DNA of 64,000 bases from Sapria himalayana (GCA_029783825.1 JAREIK010002614.1:191053-255052); one strand, 5' to 3'. Shown: positions 25,091 to 36,873, numbered from the stretch's first letter. A program made the numbers and translations. Notes: generated by a model from the sequence alone, not told the origin.

Positions 25091-25345
25091 GCTTCAACAA
25101 AAAATCCAATAGATGTCCAGCAATTATGTTTAGAGATAAAGAGATTGCAAAAATAAAATGTTTTTATTATAATAAAGATAAGATAAGCTAACCCTCTTTT
25201 TGGATAAAGTTGAAATCTATAAATATGAGACCCATGCATTGGAAAGACGTGGTAATGTATGAATACTTTGAATCAAAAAAGCAAAGAACAAAACTAGAAT
25301 AAAAAAAATTGAACATGCAAAAAATATCATAATTATTTGCTACAC
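25091..25345 (-). mobile_element. E1 internal spacer and deletion junction
   Basis: The sequence aligns with E2 44308-44607 ('CTTCAACAAAAAATCCAATA', 'TGTCCAGCAATTATGTTTAG'). At CAC (25343-25345) it switches directly to the sequence found at E2 48244 ('CATGTCATCTATTTTGATTG'). E2 has CAC at both breakpoints (44605-44607 and 48241-48243), so the 3,636-bp loss left a 3-bp microhomology footprint. Confidence 0.9.
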
Positions 25346-27216
25346 CATGTCATCTATTTTGATTGTAGTTGTAGTTAACTATTTTAAAAACAAACTAAGT
25401 TTTGTAAGGACATTCCAAACACTTAGTGGAAGTAATTCATGGAATGAAATTGATATTAATCTCTGCATAAATATATGATAGTCATGACTTTTCATTATAA
25501 ATAACTTAAAGATTCTTCATATCCACGCATCTACCCATATTTTACACATATCCATCAGGGAATTTTAAATTTTTAATACATTCACACAATATCTGTCTTG
25601 CCTTCTTATCAAGTGTGTAGCTAGCTTTAGGGAATTTTTCTGTTTCCTCATTCAGTTTCAATTCAGGACGCTAACAGTAATCATTCATCTCTGGTCTTGA
25701 TTTTAAAGTGACTTTTGTTTTTCTGTCTTCATTAAGGACGGTGTTAAAAACATTGTCAAAAAAAAATTTTCAATATGCATTACATCTATGTTATGACGAA
25801 TTAAATTGGACTTCCAATAGGGTAAGTCCCAAAATATACTATGTTTCCTCCAGCCAAATAATTTGCCTATTGGTCTATTATTTCTAGTATCATCCTTTTT
25901 AATTACCTTCTTCAAACCCAAAATATGAATCTTTGTAATAATATCATCTCTTGAATGAATTGCTGGTGCAACTGTTATCACAAATTTATTTTTTGAAATG
26001 CAATTTCCATTTCTTTGATATGGATGATTCGTAGGTAGAAACTTACGATGATTATCAAACCATGGCTGTTTACCACTAATTGAGGGTAAATGCATCAGAA
26101 TTTATCGGGCCAATATAGGCATGCGAATCGTCCTGTAAGTACTCCAGCCAGACAATATTGAATATGCAGGAAAATCACTTACCGTCCACATAAGGGCTAC
26201 CCGCATAATGAAATTTTGCTTCTTTAAGATATCATATGTATTCACGCCAATATCCCATAAATGATTTAACTATTCAATAAGAGGCTGTAAGAAAACATTG
26301 AGCATGTCTTTGGAATTTTTAGCCCTAGAACCAATATTGACAAAATCATATATTACTCCTTCAATCACAACCATGGAGGCAAGTAATAAGGTGTCATTAT
26401 CACTGGCCATGTTGAATACTATTGTCCAGATTGCCCAAATGGCTTGAAATCCATCAGTGCAAAGACCTAATCTCATATTTTAACTTTATGCTGCAAAATA
26501 TTGATGTATATAATTAAAATGCTTCCAAGTAGGTGAATCTAATAAATGGCGCATTACGCCTTCTTCAACCTCATGCTCGGAATTCCACCTCATATCATTT
26601 GCTATAGTATTTGATTCATATAGTCTCTATAATCGAGGAATTAATGGAAAATAAAACATCTTCTTAAAGACAACCTTCAGTTTTTATCACGTATCTACAA
26701 CAAGAGTTGCCATCCTAAACCGAGAATGGTCACAAAACTTACCACTAATTAAAATCACTATCACCACACGAATATAACATGCATCCATTTAAAAAATAAT
26801 CAATTTTTTCCACTGGTAGACCAATTCCTCGTAGTAACTTCTTAGTGGTGTAAAAGTTATTATTGATCAAATTATTATCCGGAACAATCTCTTTCATCAG
26901 TTCTGTCACCTGATCAAATAATTTCTCAAACATATGATTTTCTGACTTAATGCTCATTAGTAGAGCTAGAAGTAACAATTGAGAATGTGTTTTACAACCA
27001 GACCACAACTCTTTATCTGCAGCTTTAAAGTGTTTGCATCACGAAAAGGATTATTCTGACAATTGTGATGATTATATGGATACTTAATTTTTTCTCCATC
27101 CATCAATCTTGATTGACTACATGCAAAATTGATGAAAGTTTCAAGCCTAATCATAAAATCTTTATTCAAAATCCATTAATAACCCTTCTGTACATCAATT
27201 GATGATCTGAACTCAT
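25346..27216 (-). pseudogene. TNP2-like CACTA transposase, truncated and degenerate (E1)
   Basis: This is the minus-strand remnant of the main CACTA transposase, which would cut and join element ends in the nucleus. The start is taken at 27216 because it aligns with the E2 start. Visible pieces in order: transposase-associated domain with FINFACSQSRLMDGEKI and C/Y-P-Y-N-H-NCQN (27169-27030); GCKTHSQLLLLALLMSIKSE and GLPVEKIDYFLNGCMLY (27008-26750); MRLGLCTDGFQ and NSKDMLNVFLQPLIE (26476-26270); NFIMRVALMWTVSDFPAYS (about 26220-26170); WFDNHRKFLPTNHPY, IFWDLPYWKSNLIRHNIDVMHIE (26060-25750). Several frameshifts and stops break the frame. The C-terminal part (GPVQFRW-type motif and beyond) was removed by the deletion at 25345. 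Confidence 0.9.
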
Positions 27217-27486
27217 ATTGCCCTGTTTTATTTACAAAAAATAATGCGCAATCATTATTATAAATAAAAGATTCGATTACTTTAAAATATACAAATAATT
27301 ACTAAAATTACTTACAGTTGAAGATTTAAAATTTAAAAATTGTAAAATTTGAGGCAATGCATTTGCAAAATCTACATTAATAAATAAAGTAATTTTTAGT
27401 TCGATAAAGATTAAAAGATATCACAGTTTATACTAGATAAAGGGTGCAAAGTACAGTAATGCACAAGAAAAGAAAGCAAAAAAAAG

Positions 27487-27866
27487 ACATTTAGTGTTTG
27501 AAGGAGGAGAGGGAGAGAGAGAGATAAGGTAGGGAGATAAGAGGGGCAGAGAAATGGGGAGATGGGAAGAGAGAGAGAAAGAGAAGGAGTGAGAGAGACA
27601 GAGAAGGAGTTGAGAGAGAGCGGGAGAGAACTGGTGAAAGGAAGAGAGAGGGGAAGAGAGAGAGAGGAAGAGAGAGAGGGATATAGAGGGAGAGAGAAAA
27701 AAGAGGGAGAGAGGGAGAGAGGGGGGAAAGAGGGGGGAGAGAGAGAGATGAGAACAAGCAAGAATGGACAGCAAGAAAGAAAATAACAAGAGAAAGTGTG
27801 TGACACACAAAGAAAAAGAGGAATAGAGTGATAAGAAGAATTATAGAGGGAGAGAGAGAGAGAAAC
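27487..27866 (+). repeat. Purine-rich (GA)n/(GGGA)n tract upstream of the E1 transposase
   Basis: Nearly 380 bp of the plus strand are almost pure purine (GAGAGAGG, GGGAGA, AAGAGAGG). On the transposase-coding strand it is a CT-rich stretch 270-650 bases upstream of the start codon, in 5'-UTR or promoter position. The counterpart in E2 lies in the same place. Ser/Leu/Pro or Arg/Glu reading frames here are repeat artefacts. Confidence 0.95.
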
Positions 27867-28140
27867 ACATAAAAAGTGCAGTGTTAGAATGAAAAATTAT
27901 ATAAATAAAATTTCTTCTATATAAACCAATCAAATATTACATCTTTTGTCATACATAAGTTCATAATTGAGCCTGAGGCCCAAGGGCAGAGATTAGGTAA
28001 GAGTACGACCCTTATTTGTACTATAACATATATGAGCTTGATCAATAGTCACTCTCATTCTACGTGCATACATATTGTTGATATTATATCTTATGTCATT
28101 TAATTTCAAATTAGTTCAACAAATTAATACTATGCCATAT
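27867..28140 (-). promoter_or_regulatory. Conserved block upstream of E1 transposase, possible promoter or leader
   Basis: This non-repetitive block ('TTGAGCCTGAGGCC', 'GATTAGGTAAGAGTA', 'GACCCTTATTTGTA') is much better conserved with E2 51040-51330 than the repeats on either side. It lies upstream of the TNP2-like start. A promoter or untranslated exon is the natural guess, but no TATA box position is decisive. Confidence 0.4.
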
Positions 28141-28755
28141 ATAATTATATGTTAGAATACATATAGTAAATGTAGTTATAAATAGTTACATATAGTTAAA
28201 CATATATGCATATATAGATATATGCATACAAGTAGTTATAAGTAAATATAAATAAATGTATACAAAGTTATAAACAATTATATAGATTTACATATATGTA
28301 TAAATAAATGTATTCATAATTAAAAATTAAGTTATATTTATTTATATAGAGTTATTTATAGTTATAAAAATATTTATATATAGTTATACACATATAGTTA
28401 AACATTGTGTTGTATGTTTTTATACATATAATTATAAATATTGTTACATGTAGTTTTAGATATAGTTACACGTATAGTTAAACTTTATTTATTCATGTAT
28501 GTATATATATTTGTGCATATAATTTCATATATTTATACATATAGTTATATATAGATATGGATATACTAAAATACATTTATATACTATTATAAAAAATGTT
28601 AATTAAAGAAATGGTGTTAATTAATTTATTTAAATATAGTTATATATAAAGTTTTTATAGTTATAATTTTAGTAAGATAGAATTATTTATAGTTATATGT
28701 TAGTAAACATATAATATATATAGTTATAAAAAATTATATATCATTAAACATTTAG

Positions 28756-28824
<69 letters not shown>

Positions 28825-29992
28825 CGAGTAGTTAAATTTAGTTATACATAAATATATACAATGGTATAGACAAATATATAGATTTACAAATATGTATACA
28901 TATATGTATAAATAGTTAAAAATATATTTATATTTAATTATATAAAGTTTTATTTAGTTTTACAAATATTTATATATAGTTATACACATATAATTAAATA
29001 TGATGTTGTATGTTATTATACATGTAATTATAAATATAGTTACATGTGATTATATATATAGTTACACGTATAGTTAAACTTATATTTATACATGTATGTA
29101 TATATATTTGTTTATATAATTTCATATATTTATACATATAGTTATGTATAGGTATGGATATACTAAAATAAATTTTTATACTAATATATAAAAATGTATA
29201 TTAAATAAATGTTGTTAATTATATATATAAATATAGGTTATACATTAATACTATAAAATTATGTATAGTTATATGTTATTATACATATAATATTTATTGT
29301 TATAAAAAATTATATATCATTAATCATTTAGTTATATATATATATATTCATATGAATAGTTATATTTAGTTTCATATAAATATATACAAAGTTATAAACA
29401 AGTATATAGATTTACATATATGTATAAATATATGTATAAATAGTTAAAAATATAGTTATATTTAATTATTTAAAGTTTTATTTAGTTTTAAAAATATTTA
29501 TATATAGGTTATACACATATAATTAAACATAATGTTGTATGTTGTTATACATGTAATTATAAATATAGTTACATGTGGTTATACATATAGTTACACGTAT
29601 AGTTAAACTTATATCTATACATGTAGGTATAAATATTTATAGTAAAATAATTTTTGAATACTAATATATACAAATATATATTAAATATAAGTTGTAAATT
29701 ATATATTTAAATATAATTAAGTATAAAGCTTTTATAGTAATACATATAATAAGATACAATTATTTATAGTTATATGTTATTATACATATAGTATATATAA
29801 CTATAAATATTTTTATATAGTTAAACATATAGTTATATATAGATATATTCATACAAATAGTTATACATAAATATATAAAGTTATAAATAAATATATAGAT
29901 TTACATATATATATACATACTTACAAATATAGCTATAATTAATTATGTAGAGTGTTATATAGTTATACATATATTTATATATAGTCATACAA
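28141..29992. repeat. AT-rich tandem array, ~0.53-0.6 kb period (E1)
   Basis: Words such as 'TATAGTTATACACATATA', 'ATAGTTACACGTATAGTTAA' and 'GGATATACTAAAATA' recur. The marker 'TGTTGTATGTT' or a close form occurs at about 28408, 29003 and 29533, giving unit lengths near 595 and 530 bp. A (TA)n run of ~64 bp sits at 28756-28819. There is no coding potential. The E2 counterpart is 51340-53018. Confidence 0.85.
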
Positions 29993-31009
29993 CTTCAATA
30001 AATATCTAAAATATGGTCAGCAATGATGTTTAGAGAGAGAGAGAGAGAGAAGAAATACTATATTTCTACAATTTTCCACATGAGTAGGAAGTTACTTTGA
30101 ATGGCTATTTACTACTACTTCTATAGCAAAGAGATGTTCTGCTAAAGCATCATAAATTCTTCCATATATTTGCTCGTCCATATATATATATATGGAGGAA
30201 AATATGAAGATATATGCATGAAAATGAAAAAAAAATGATATAAAGAAAAAACTACTCAATAATAATAATATATAACTAAAACTCATTCCTTTACATTATG
30301 AATAAAAATGATTGATGAAACTTTACATATCGAGTATTCCTATAAAAAATAAAACAACTGAATTAAATAAATAAAATCTCACAATAATATAATATTATTA
30401 ATAAAAAATATAAAATGACATTATCATTTATTAAATAAAATAAAAATTCACTTATAAATACAAAAAGAAACTATAAATACTCTTAATCTATATGAATCAT
30501 CTCATCCTAGTATCTCAAGATAATAAAATATAATATTACAATATAATTCTCAATAGTTTTGAATTATTTATTTTTATTTACAACTTATTAATGTTCTTTA
30601 TAATTCATTTTGTTGTACTTTTATGATATGTTACTATTTTTTTTATATTGTATTGATGTTCTTGAAATTATATTAATTTATATTTATTTTATTAAGATAT
30701 GAAATAATATTTAATAATTATTGACTAAAAAATAATTAGTAAATATGTTAATATCATAGTAAACTATAAAAGAGTACTCACATAAAACAGTACTCGTATA
30801 TATTCACTAGTACTATAAAATAATGTTTCATTAATGATACATATATTTCCATAATACTTCTCATATTTTATTATATCCTTTATTACCATTTATTACAAGA
30901 TACATCTGCCACAAATTTTTTGAAACACGAAACATAGATTCAAGCTTGTAGGTTACAACTAATAGTTATGATACTCAACTAATAACTACAATGTTCAACT
31001 AACAATTAC
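29993..31009 (-). mobile_element. Conserved E1/E2 block right of the AT array
   Basis: This aligns with E2 53019-53966, beginning 'CTTCAATAAATATCTAAAAT' with a (GA)n run at 30032-30049 and ending 'TCAACTAACAATTACT'. The 45-bp start is itself a diverged copy of 25091-25135. Beyond 31009 the two elements differ completely. No gene was found in it. Confidence 0.75.
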
Positions 31010-31902
31010 TGTGAGACATTATTTGAGCCATATAAGACCAAAAGAATACTAGGTTACTTCCTTTACTGTGAGACAACACAAATTGATGCAACCACTCTCC
31101 CAGTTGTGGTGCTTGGTTTTGGTGTTTGTTTGTTTATTAAAGTTGACATTTTGATGCTGGTTCTGGTTTCTCAACTACAACAACAAGGGTGCATGATGGA
31201 CAGGCAAAGCTCCCTTCTTTTTTTCCATTTTGCACCAGTTGTTTTCTTAGCTGATTCTCATTTGATTTTGCTGCTTCCCTCTATATTTCACCTTATATTG
31301 AGTGTCAATTATTTCCAAGTGTTAATATTCTTGTTTAAAAAAAGTTGATAATCAGTTTGTGTATCATTTTATGTATCTATTTAATTGATGACATCATATC
31401 ATTTTGCTAGGTTTGAGTTGTTGGTTATGGTGAAGAAATATTCGTCTTCATTTGGGAAACATGTGACACATAAGTGTGATGTCTAAGGATAATGAAATGA
31501 GTTAGCTAATGGGGTTGGAGTTAAAAACTTGGAGACTCCAGTGAGTGTCTTGATCCTTAATACTGAAGGAAAAAACATGGTGTTGGACTCAGCTGTGGGA
31601 CTGGAACATGTTCGATGATAAGTACTATTTCATATATGCAGCCTCTAAAAAGAATGAAAAGATATCGGTAAAGTGCGTAAAATTGAGAGATAAACTTGTT
31701 GTAGATGCTTTAGCTACTGGATTTGGTCAAATAGTGCATCTAGAAATTAAGTAATATTTTCCTTCACATGTGTTAGGTTTTCTTTTGTGTTTAGAGTTGC
31801 CTTCATTAGATTATAATATTGTGGATTTGTTTCGTGATATCAATGTTGATAATTATGTTGGTGAAGAAGTTCAAAATAAATTTATTGAGAAGTACCATAT
31901 GT
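31010..31902 (+). other. Unrecognised coding-like segment, possible captured host sequence
   Basis: This segment is absent from E2 and lies between the end of E1 homology and a TNP1 remnant. It has higher coding character than its surroundings. Plus-strand stretches include GVKNLETPVSVLILNTEGKN (about 31520-31575), YYFIYAASKKNEKISVKCVK followed by LRDKLVVDALATGFGQIVHL (31620-31745, other frame), and CLELPSLDYNIVDLFRDINV (31790-31850). They sit in different frames, so it is a pseudogene or exons with introns. I do not recognise the family. Confidence 0.4.
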
Positions 31903-32045
31903 AATACAATAGCAGTAGTCCTATATGGAGTCACAGTTAGTGGTCTCGATGAGACAGATAGCACACAGAGTTCCAGCAGAGAAACAACGCATGAGAGGCT
32001 AGCACAAATGCATCATTTAATGATGAGGATCATGATTTTATTTTA
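31903..32045 (+). pseudogene. C-terminal fragment of TNP1-like protein, plus strand
   Basis: 'TATGGAGTCACAGTTAGTGG' encodes MESQLV and is identical to the E2 TNP1-like gene end (MESQLVASAQHIAFR). It then reads RQIAHRVPAEKQRMRG before a stop, corresponding to the E2 ending LAANPRRRG. The orientation is opposite to E1 and E2, so it belongs to the inverted subfamily-B 3' end. Only about 40 codons remain. Confidence 0.7.
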
Positions 32046-32532
32046 AATGATTATATACCTATGTTATGTTTTTGCTTTAACTATGTAACAATTATATCAA
32101 AATAATTTCTGAAATTCTTTTGCTTTTTGTTAATTATATAAAATTGTTTAGAGTATATGTTTTTATTCAATTTAATATAGAAATTTAAAAATATGTAATC
32201 AAATCTTTTATAAAAAAAATTGTAAAAATTGCTTTGGAATTAAAATAGCTAGAGAATATTTCATCGCTAATTAGCTAGGGAATTATATGTATGTATCTAG
32301 TAGAAAAATATTAATTACTATTCTTAATTAAGATCAAAATTAGCAAGGAAGAAAAATAATTAGGTAGGGAATTTTTGTCATTAAAAAAATTCTAAGAAAC
32401 TATATTCTGATAAATATTATGCGGTGAGCACTTTAGCTTTGAATAATTTCAGTCATTATTCCTTTTTAGCAACGCAAAAAGGCCATATAGCGAGTGAAAT
32501 CTCTCTAGCTATTTGGGCTTTTTCTTGGAGTG
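32046..32532 (+). mobile_element. CACTA subfamily B, intact 3' terminus (right end)
   Basis: The reverse complement starts CACTCCAAGAAAAAGCCC and proceeds through subterminal words 'AATAGCTAGAGAGATTTCAC', 'CAAAGCTAAAGTGCTCACC' and 'TTGCTAATTTTGATC', matching 14655-15110. The terminus carries G where family members have T (CTTGGAGTG rather than CTTGTAGTG). The TCTA array begins within a few bases of the terminus. Confidence 0.8.
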
Positions 32533-33250
32533 TCTTTATATCTATCTAATATGTCTATCTATCTGTCAATCTATTTATCTATCAATCTATCTATCTGTCT
32601 ATCTATCTATAAATTTTTAAATCTATCGATATGTCTATCAATCAATCAATCAATCTATCAATCTGTCTATCTATCAACGTATCAACCAATCATTCTATCT
32701 ATCTACGTATCTATCTATCTATTTATAAATTTGTCAATCAATCTATCTTTATATCTATTTGTCTATCTACTTGCATGTCTATCTGTCTACCTATCTATCT
32801 ATATATCTATCTATATATCTATCTCTATATCTATTTGTCTATCTTTCTATCTTTATATATGTATATCTATCTATCTATTATTCTAACTATCATTTTTTTC
32901 ACAATATATCTAGCAATTTGTCTATCTATCTGTTTATCTATATGTTTATCAATCTATTGATCTATTTGTCTTTCTATTTTTTTATCTATCAATCTATGAA
33001 TCTATCTATTAATCTATTTATGAAACTGTTTCTATATTTGCCTATCAATAGTGTGTCTATATGTTTATGTTTGTCTAACTATTTATTTATTTGTCTAACT
33101 ATCTATCTATTTTTTAATCTATCTTTCTTTATGTATGTTTGTCTGTCTATTTGCTTATTTGTATGTGTCTACCTGCCTACCTGACTGTCTACCTGCCTAC
33201 CTGACTGTCTACCTGCCTGACTAACTAACAAATTGTATGTATGTCTATCT

Positions 33251-33634
33251 ATATGTATGTCTACCTATTTGTCTATCTATGTATCTATTTATATGTTTTT
33301 CAATCTGGCTGTTTGTCTATCTATCTATTTGTCTATCTATCTATCTGTTTGTATGTCAAACAATCTATTTATGTATCTAACTATCTATCTATCTATCTTC
33401 TATCTATTTGTCTATCTATCTATCTACCACTCTTTCAATCATTTAATCTATCTATCTATCTATATGTATGTCTACCTATTTTTCTATCTATGTATCTATT
33501 TATATGTTTTTCAATCTGTCTGTTTGTCTATCTATCTATTTGTCTATATATCTATCTGTTTGTATGTCAATCAATATATTTATGTATCTAACTATCTATC
33601 TATCTATCTTCTATCTATTTGTCTATCTATCTAT

Positions 33635-33674
<40 letters not shown>

Positions 33675-33720
33675 GTCTATCTATCAGTCTTTCAATCATT
33701 TAATCTATCTATCTATCTAT
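33251..33720 (+). repeat. Segmental tandem duplication within tract 3 (~211 bp unit)
   Basis: The non-periodic landmark order 'ATATGTATGTCTACCTATTT', 'ATATGTTTTTCAATCTG', 'GTTTGTATGTCAA', 'TCTTTCAATCATTTAATCT' appears twice, with starts at 33251 and 33462. The second unit is longer because a (TA)n run expanded at 33638-33671. This shows recent unequal exchange within an otherwise old array. Confidence 0.85.
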
Positions 33721-35800
33721 ATATCTATATATCTATATATCTGTATGTCTCTCTATCTTTATAACTATCTATCTATTTATCTATATGTCTATCTATCTAT
33801 CTATCTCTCCATCTGTCTAGCTATCTAGTTATCTATCTTTCTTTCTATCTGACTTTCTATTTGTATATCTAATAATCTATATATATATGTCTATATATCT
33901 ATCAATCTATCTGTCTATCTTTATGTCAATCAATCAATCTATCTATCTATATATCTATCTTTCTATCTCTTTATCTATCTATCAATATTTCTATCTATCT
34001 ATCTACCTATTTATTTATTTATCTATCTATCTGTATGTCTATCGATATGTCTATCTATCTAACTAACTGTCTACCTATCTATCTAACATTCAATCAATCA
34101 TTTTATTTGTCTTTCTTTCTGTCTATCTATCTATCTATCTATATGTCTCTATATCTATTTATCAATCAACCTATTTGCTAATCTTTTTATCTATCTATCA
34201 ATCTATGTGTCTGTCTGTCTATCTGTATATGTAGCTACATGTCTATTTATTTGTCCATCTATTTGTTTATCTATCTTTCTATCAATCTATCTATGTATCT
34301 ATATATCTATCTATATAAAAATATATCTATTAATCTATTTATCTGTCTGTCTTTCTATCTATGTATCTATTAATATGATTATCAATTTCTCTATTATTCT
34401 TTCTATCATTCTTTCTATCAATCTATCTAGCTATCTTTCTATATAGTTGTCTATCTATATGTCTATATATCTATCTATCTATCTATTTATCTTTTTATCT
34501 GTCTATTTATATATCTATATATCTATTTTTATATCTATGTATATAACTATTTTTTAAAAAGTTTATCTATCTATCCATCTATTTATCTATTTATCAAATT
34601 GTCTATATATCTACCTATCTATAGTCTCTTTATGTGTTTGTTTGTCTTCCTATTTATTTGTATGTCTATCATTTTGTTTGTCTGTCACTTTGTCTATCTG
34701 TCTATTTAACTAACTATCTATCTATCTATCTATTTGTCTGTGTGTATGTCTTCCTGACTATCTACCTACCTAACTAACTGACTAACTTTCTATCTATGTG
34801 TATGTCTATCGATCTATTTGTCTATCAATCTATCTGTCTGTATGTCTATCTATCTATCTGTCTATTTTTATATCTATCTATCTATCTATCTTTGTGTGTG
34901 TGTGTATGTATGTATGTATCTATCTATATGTTTATCTATCTATCTAGCTATCAATCAATCAATCAATCTATCTATCTATAGATCTATCATTTATAAAAAA
35001 ATAAATAAATATATATATATCTCTATCTGTCTATCTAGCTATCTATTTATCTGTCTATCTGTCTGTCTATCAATCTATTTATATGTCTATCTATCATTCT
35101 ATCTATCTATCTATGTATTAATCAATCATTCGATCTATCATTCTACCTGTCTATCTATCTGTCTAACAATCTGTCTATCAATCTATCATTCTATTTATCT
35201 ATCTATTTATCTTTATATCTTTCTATCTATTTGTCTATCTACCTGCCTGTCTATCTATCCTTCTATTTATCTATATTCCTATCTATTTGTCTATCTATTT
35301 ATCTATATGTCTCTCTATCTTTCTATCAATCTGTATATCATTCTTTCTATAAATTTATCTAGCTATTTATTTATATATCTATTTATCTATCGATCTATTT
35401 GTCTTTATATTTGTCTATCAATCTATGAATCTATCATTAATCTATTTATCAAACTATCTATATATCAACCTATCTATAATCTAGTTTTATGTTTGCCTGT
35501 CTGTCTATTTATTTGTATATCTGTCTATCTATTTTTTATCTATCTTTCTATCTATTTGTCACTGTATTTGTTTATTTCTCTGTGTATTTGGATTCCTACC
35601 TGACTGTTTACTTGCCTTACTAACTAACTAACTAATTTTATGTCTGTTTATCTATATGTATGTATACCTATTTTTCTATCTATTATCTTTTTTTATGTTT
35701 TTCAATCTGACTATCTATCTAACTGTCTATTTGTTTATCTGTCTATCTGTTTATCTACCTTTATAACTATCTAGCTATTTATCTATCTATCTATCTTCTT

Positions 35801-35831
<31 letters not shown>

Positions 35832-35972
35832 GTCTATCTATTAGTCCTTCTATTCGTAAATCTATTTTGTCTATCTATCTATCTATATGTATATCTATCT
35901 ATCTATTTGTAAATATATTTGTATATCTACATGTCTATCTATCTGTATATCTTTCTGTCTAGCTATTTATTG

Positions 35973-36004
<32 letters not shown>

Positions 36005-36248
36005 ATCTAATTATCTATTTGTCTATTTATTTATCTATCTATATGTCTATATATCTATCTATCAGTCTATCTAAATATCTATCTATCTATCAATTTGTTT
36101 TTCTATATGTCTATTAATCAATGAATCGATCTATTTGAATATCTATCTATCTATCGATGTGTAGGTCTTTCTATTGATGTCTATCTATCTCTCTATCTCT
36201 CCATCTATTTGACTATAAATTAATCATTATATATATATGTATCTATCT

Positions 36249-36289
<41 letters not shown>

Positions 36290-36873
36290 ATTATCTTTCT
36301 ATTTATCTGTCTATCGATATGTAAATCTTTATATCTATCTATCTGTCTGTCTATCTATCTATCTAACTATCCATCAATATGACTGTATTTTTTTCGATTT
36401 GTCTATCAATTTGTCAATCTTGTTATCTATCTATATGACAATCTATCTTTTTATCTATCTATTTAACTATCTATCTATGTGTCTATATATAAGTATATCT
36501 ATTTTTCAATCATCCTGTCTACCTATCTATGTTTCTATCTATCTTTATAAATATATAACTATCTTTTTATCTATCTATCCATCTATCTATTTATCTATCT
36601 TTCTATCTAATTGTCTTTCTATTTGTATATCTATCTATCTATGTATCTATCTATCTAATCTATATATCTATCTATCTATCTATCTAACTATCTATTTGTC
36701 TAATAATCTACTAATCTATCTGTCTAACTATTTGTCTATCTATTTGACTATCTAATTGTCTATCTATTTATCTATCAATCTGTCTATCTATCTATCTTTC
36801 TAGCTATCTTTCTTTCTTTTTATCAATTTATATATTAATCTATCTATCAATCTATCTATAAATTTGTCTATGA

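Larger units (their letters stand above)
21009..32532 (-). mobile_element. CACTA transposon E1 (internally deleted, right side hybrid)
   Basis: The left terminus CACTACAAGAAAAATCTC at 21009 is a standard plant CACTA end. From there to 31009 the sequence is collinear with E2: 3' subterminal repeats, GC-island units, transposase, GAGA tract, AT array and a conserved block. One 3.6-kb segment present in E2 is missing. After 31009 the E2 homology stops. The sequence up to 32532 ends in TTTTTCTTGGAGTG, a CACTA terminus with one mismatch, but it belongs to the 3' end of an oppositely oriented subfamily-B element. The 3-bp flanks differ (AAA on the left, TCT on the right), so this is not a simple insertion with target duplication. 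It cannot encode a transposase and is dead or at best non-autonomous. Confidence 0.7.

Noticed and set aside
27411..27868. Ser/Leu/Pro-rich minus-strand frames over the GA tract, and similar ones at 50553-51039
   Set aside because: These are translations of a CT-rich simple repeat in overlapping frames, with no conserved peptide between the two elements.
21009..32532. E1 as a simple complete CACTA insertion with both ends from one element
   Set aside because: The 3-bp flanks do not match (AAA against TCT), and both termini are of 3' type in opposite orientation, so a hybrid or rearranged structure fits better.
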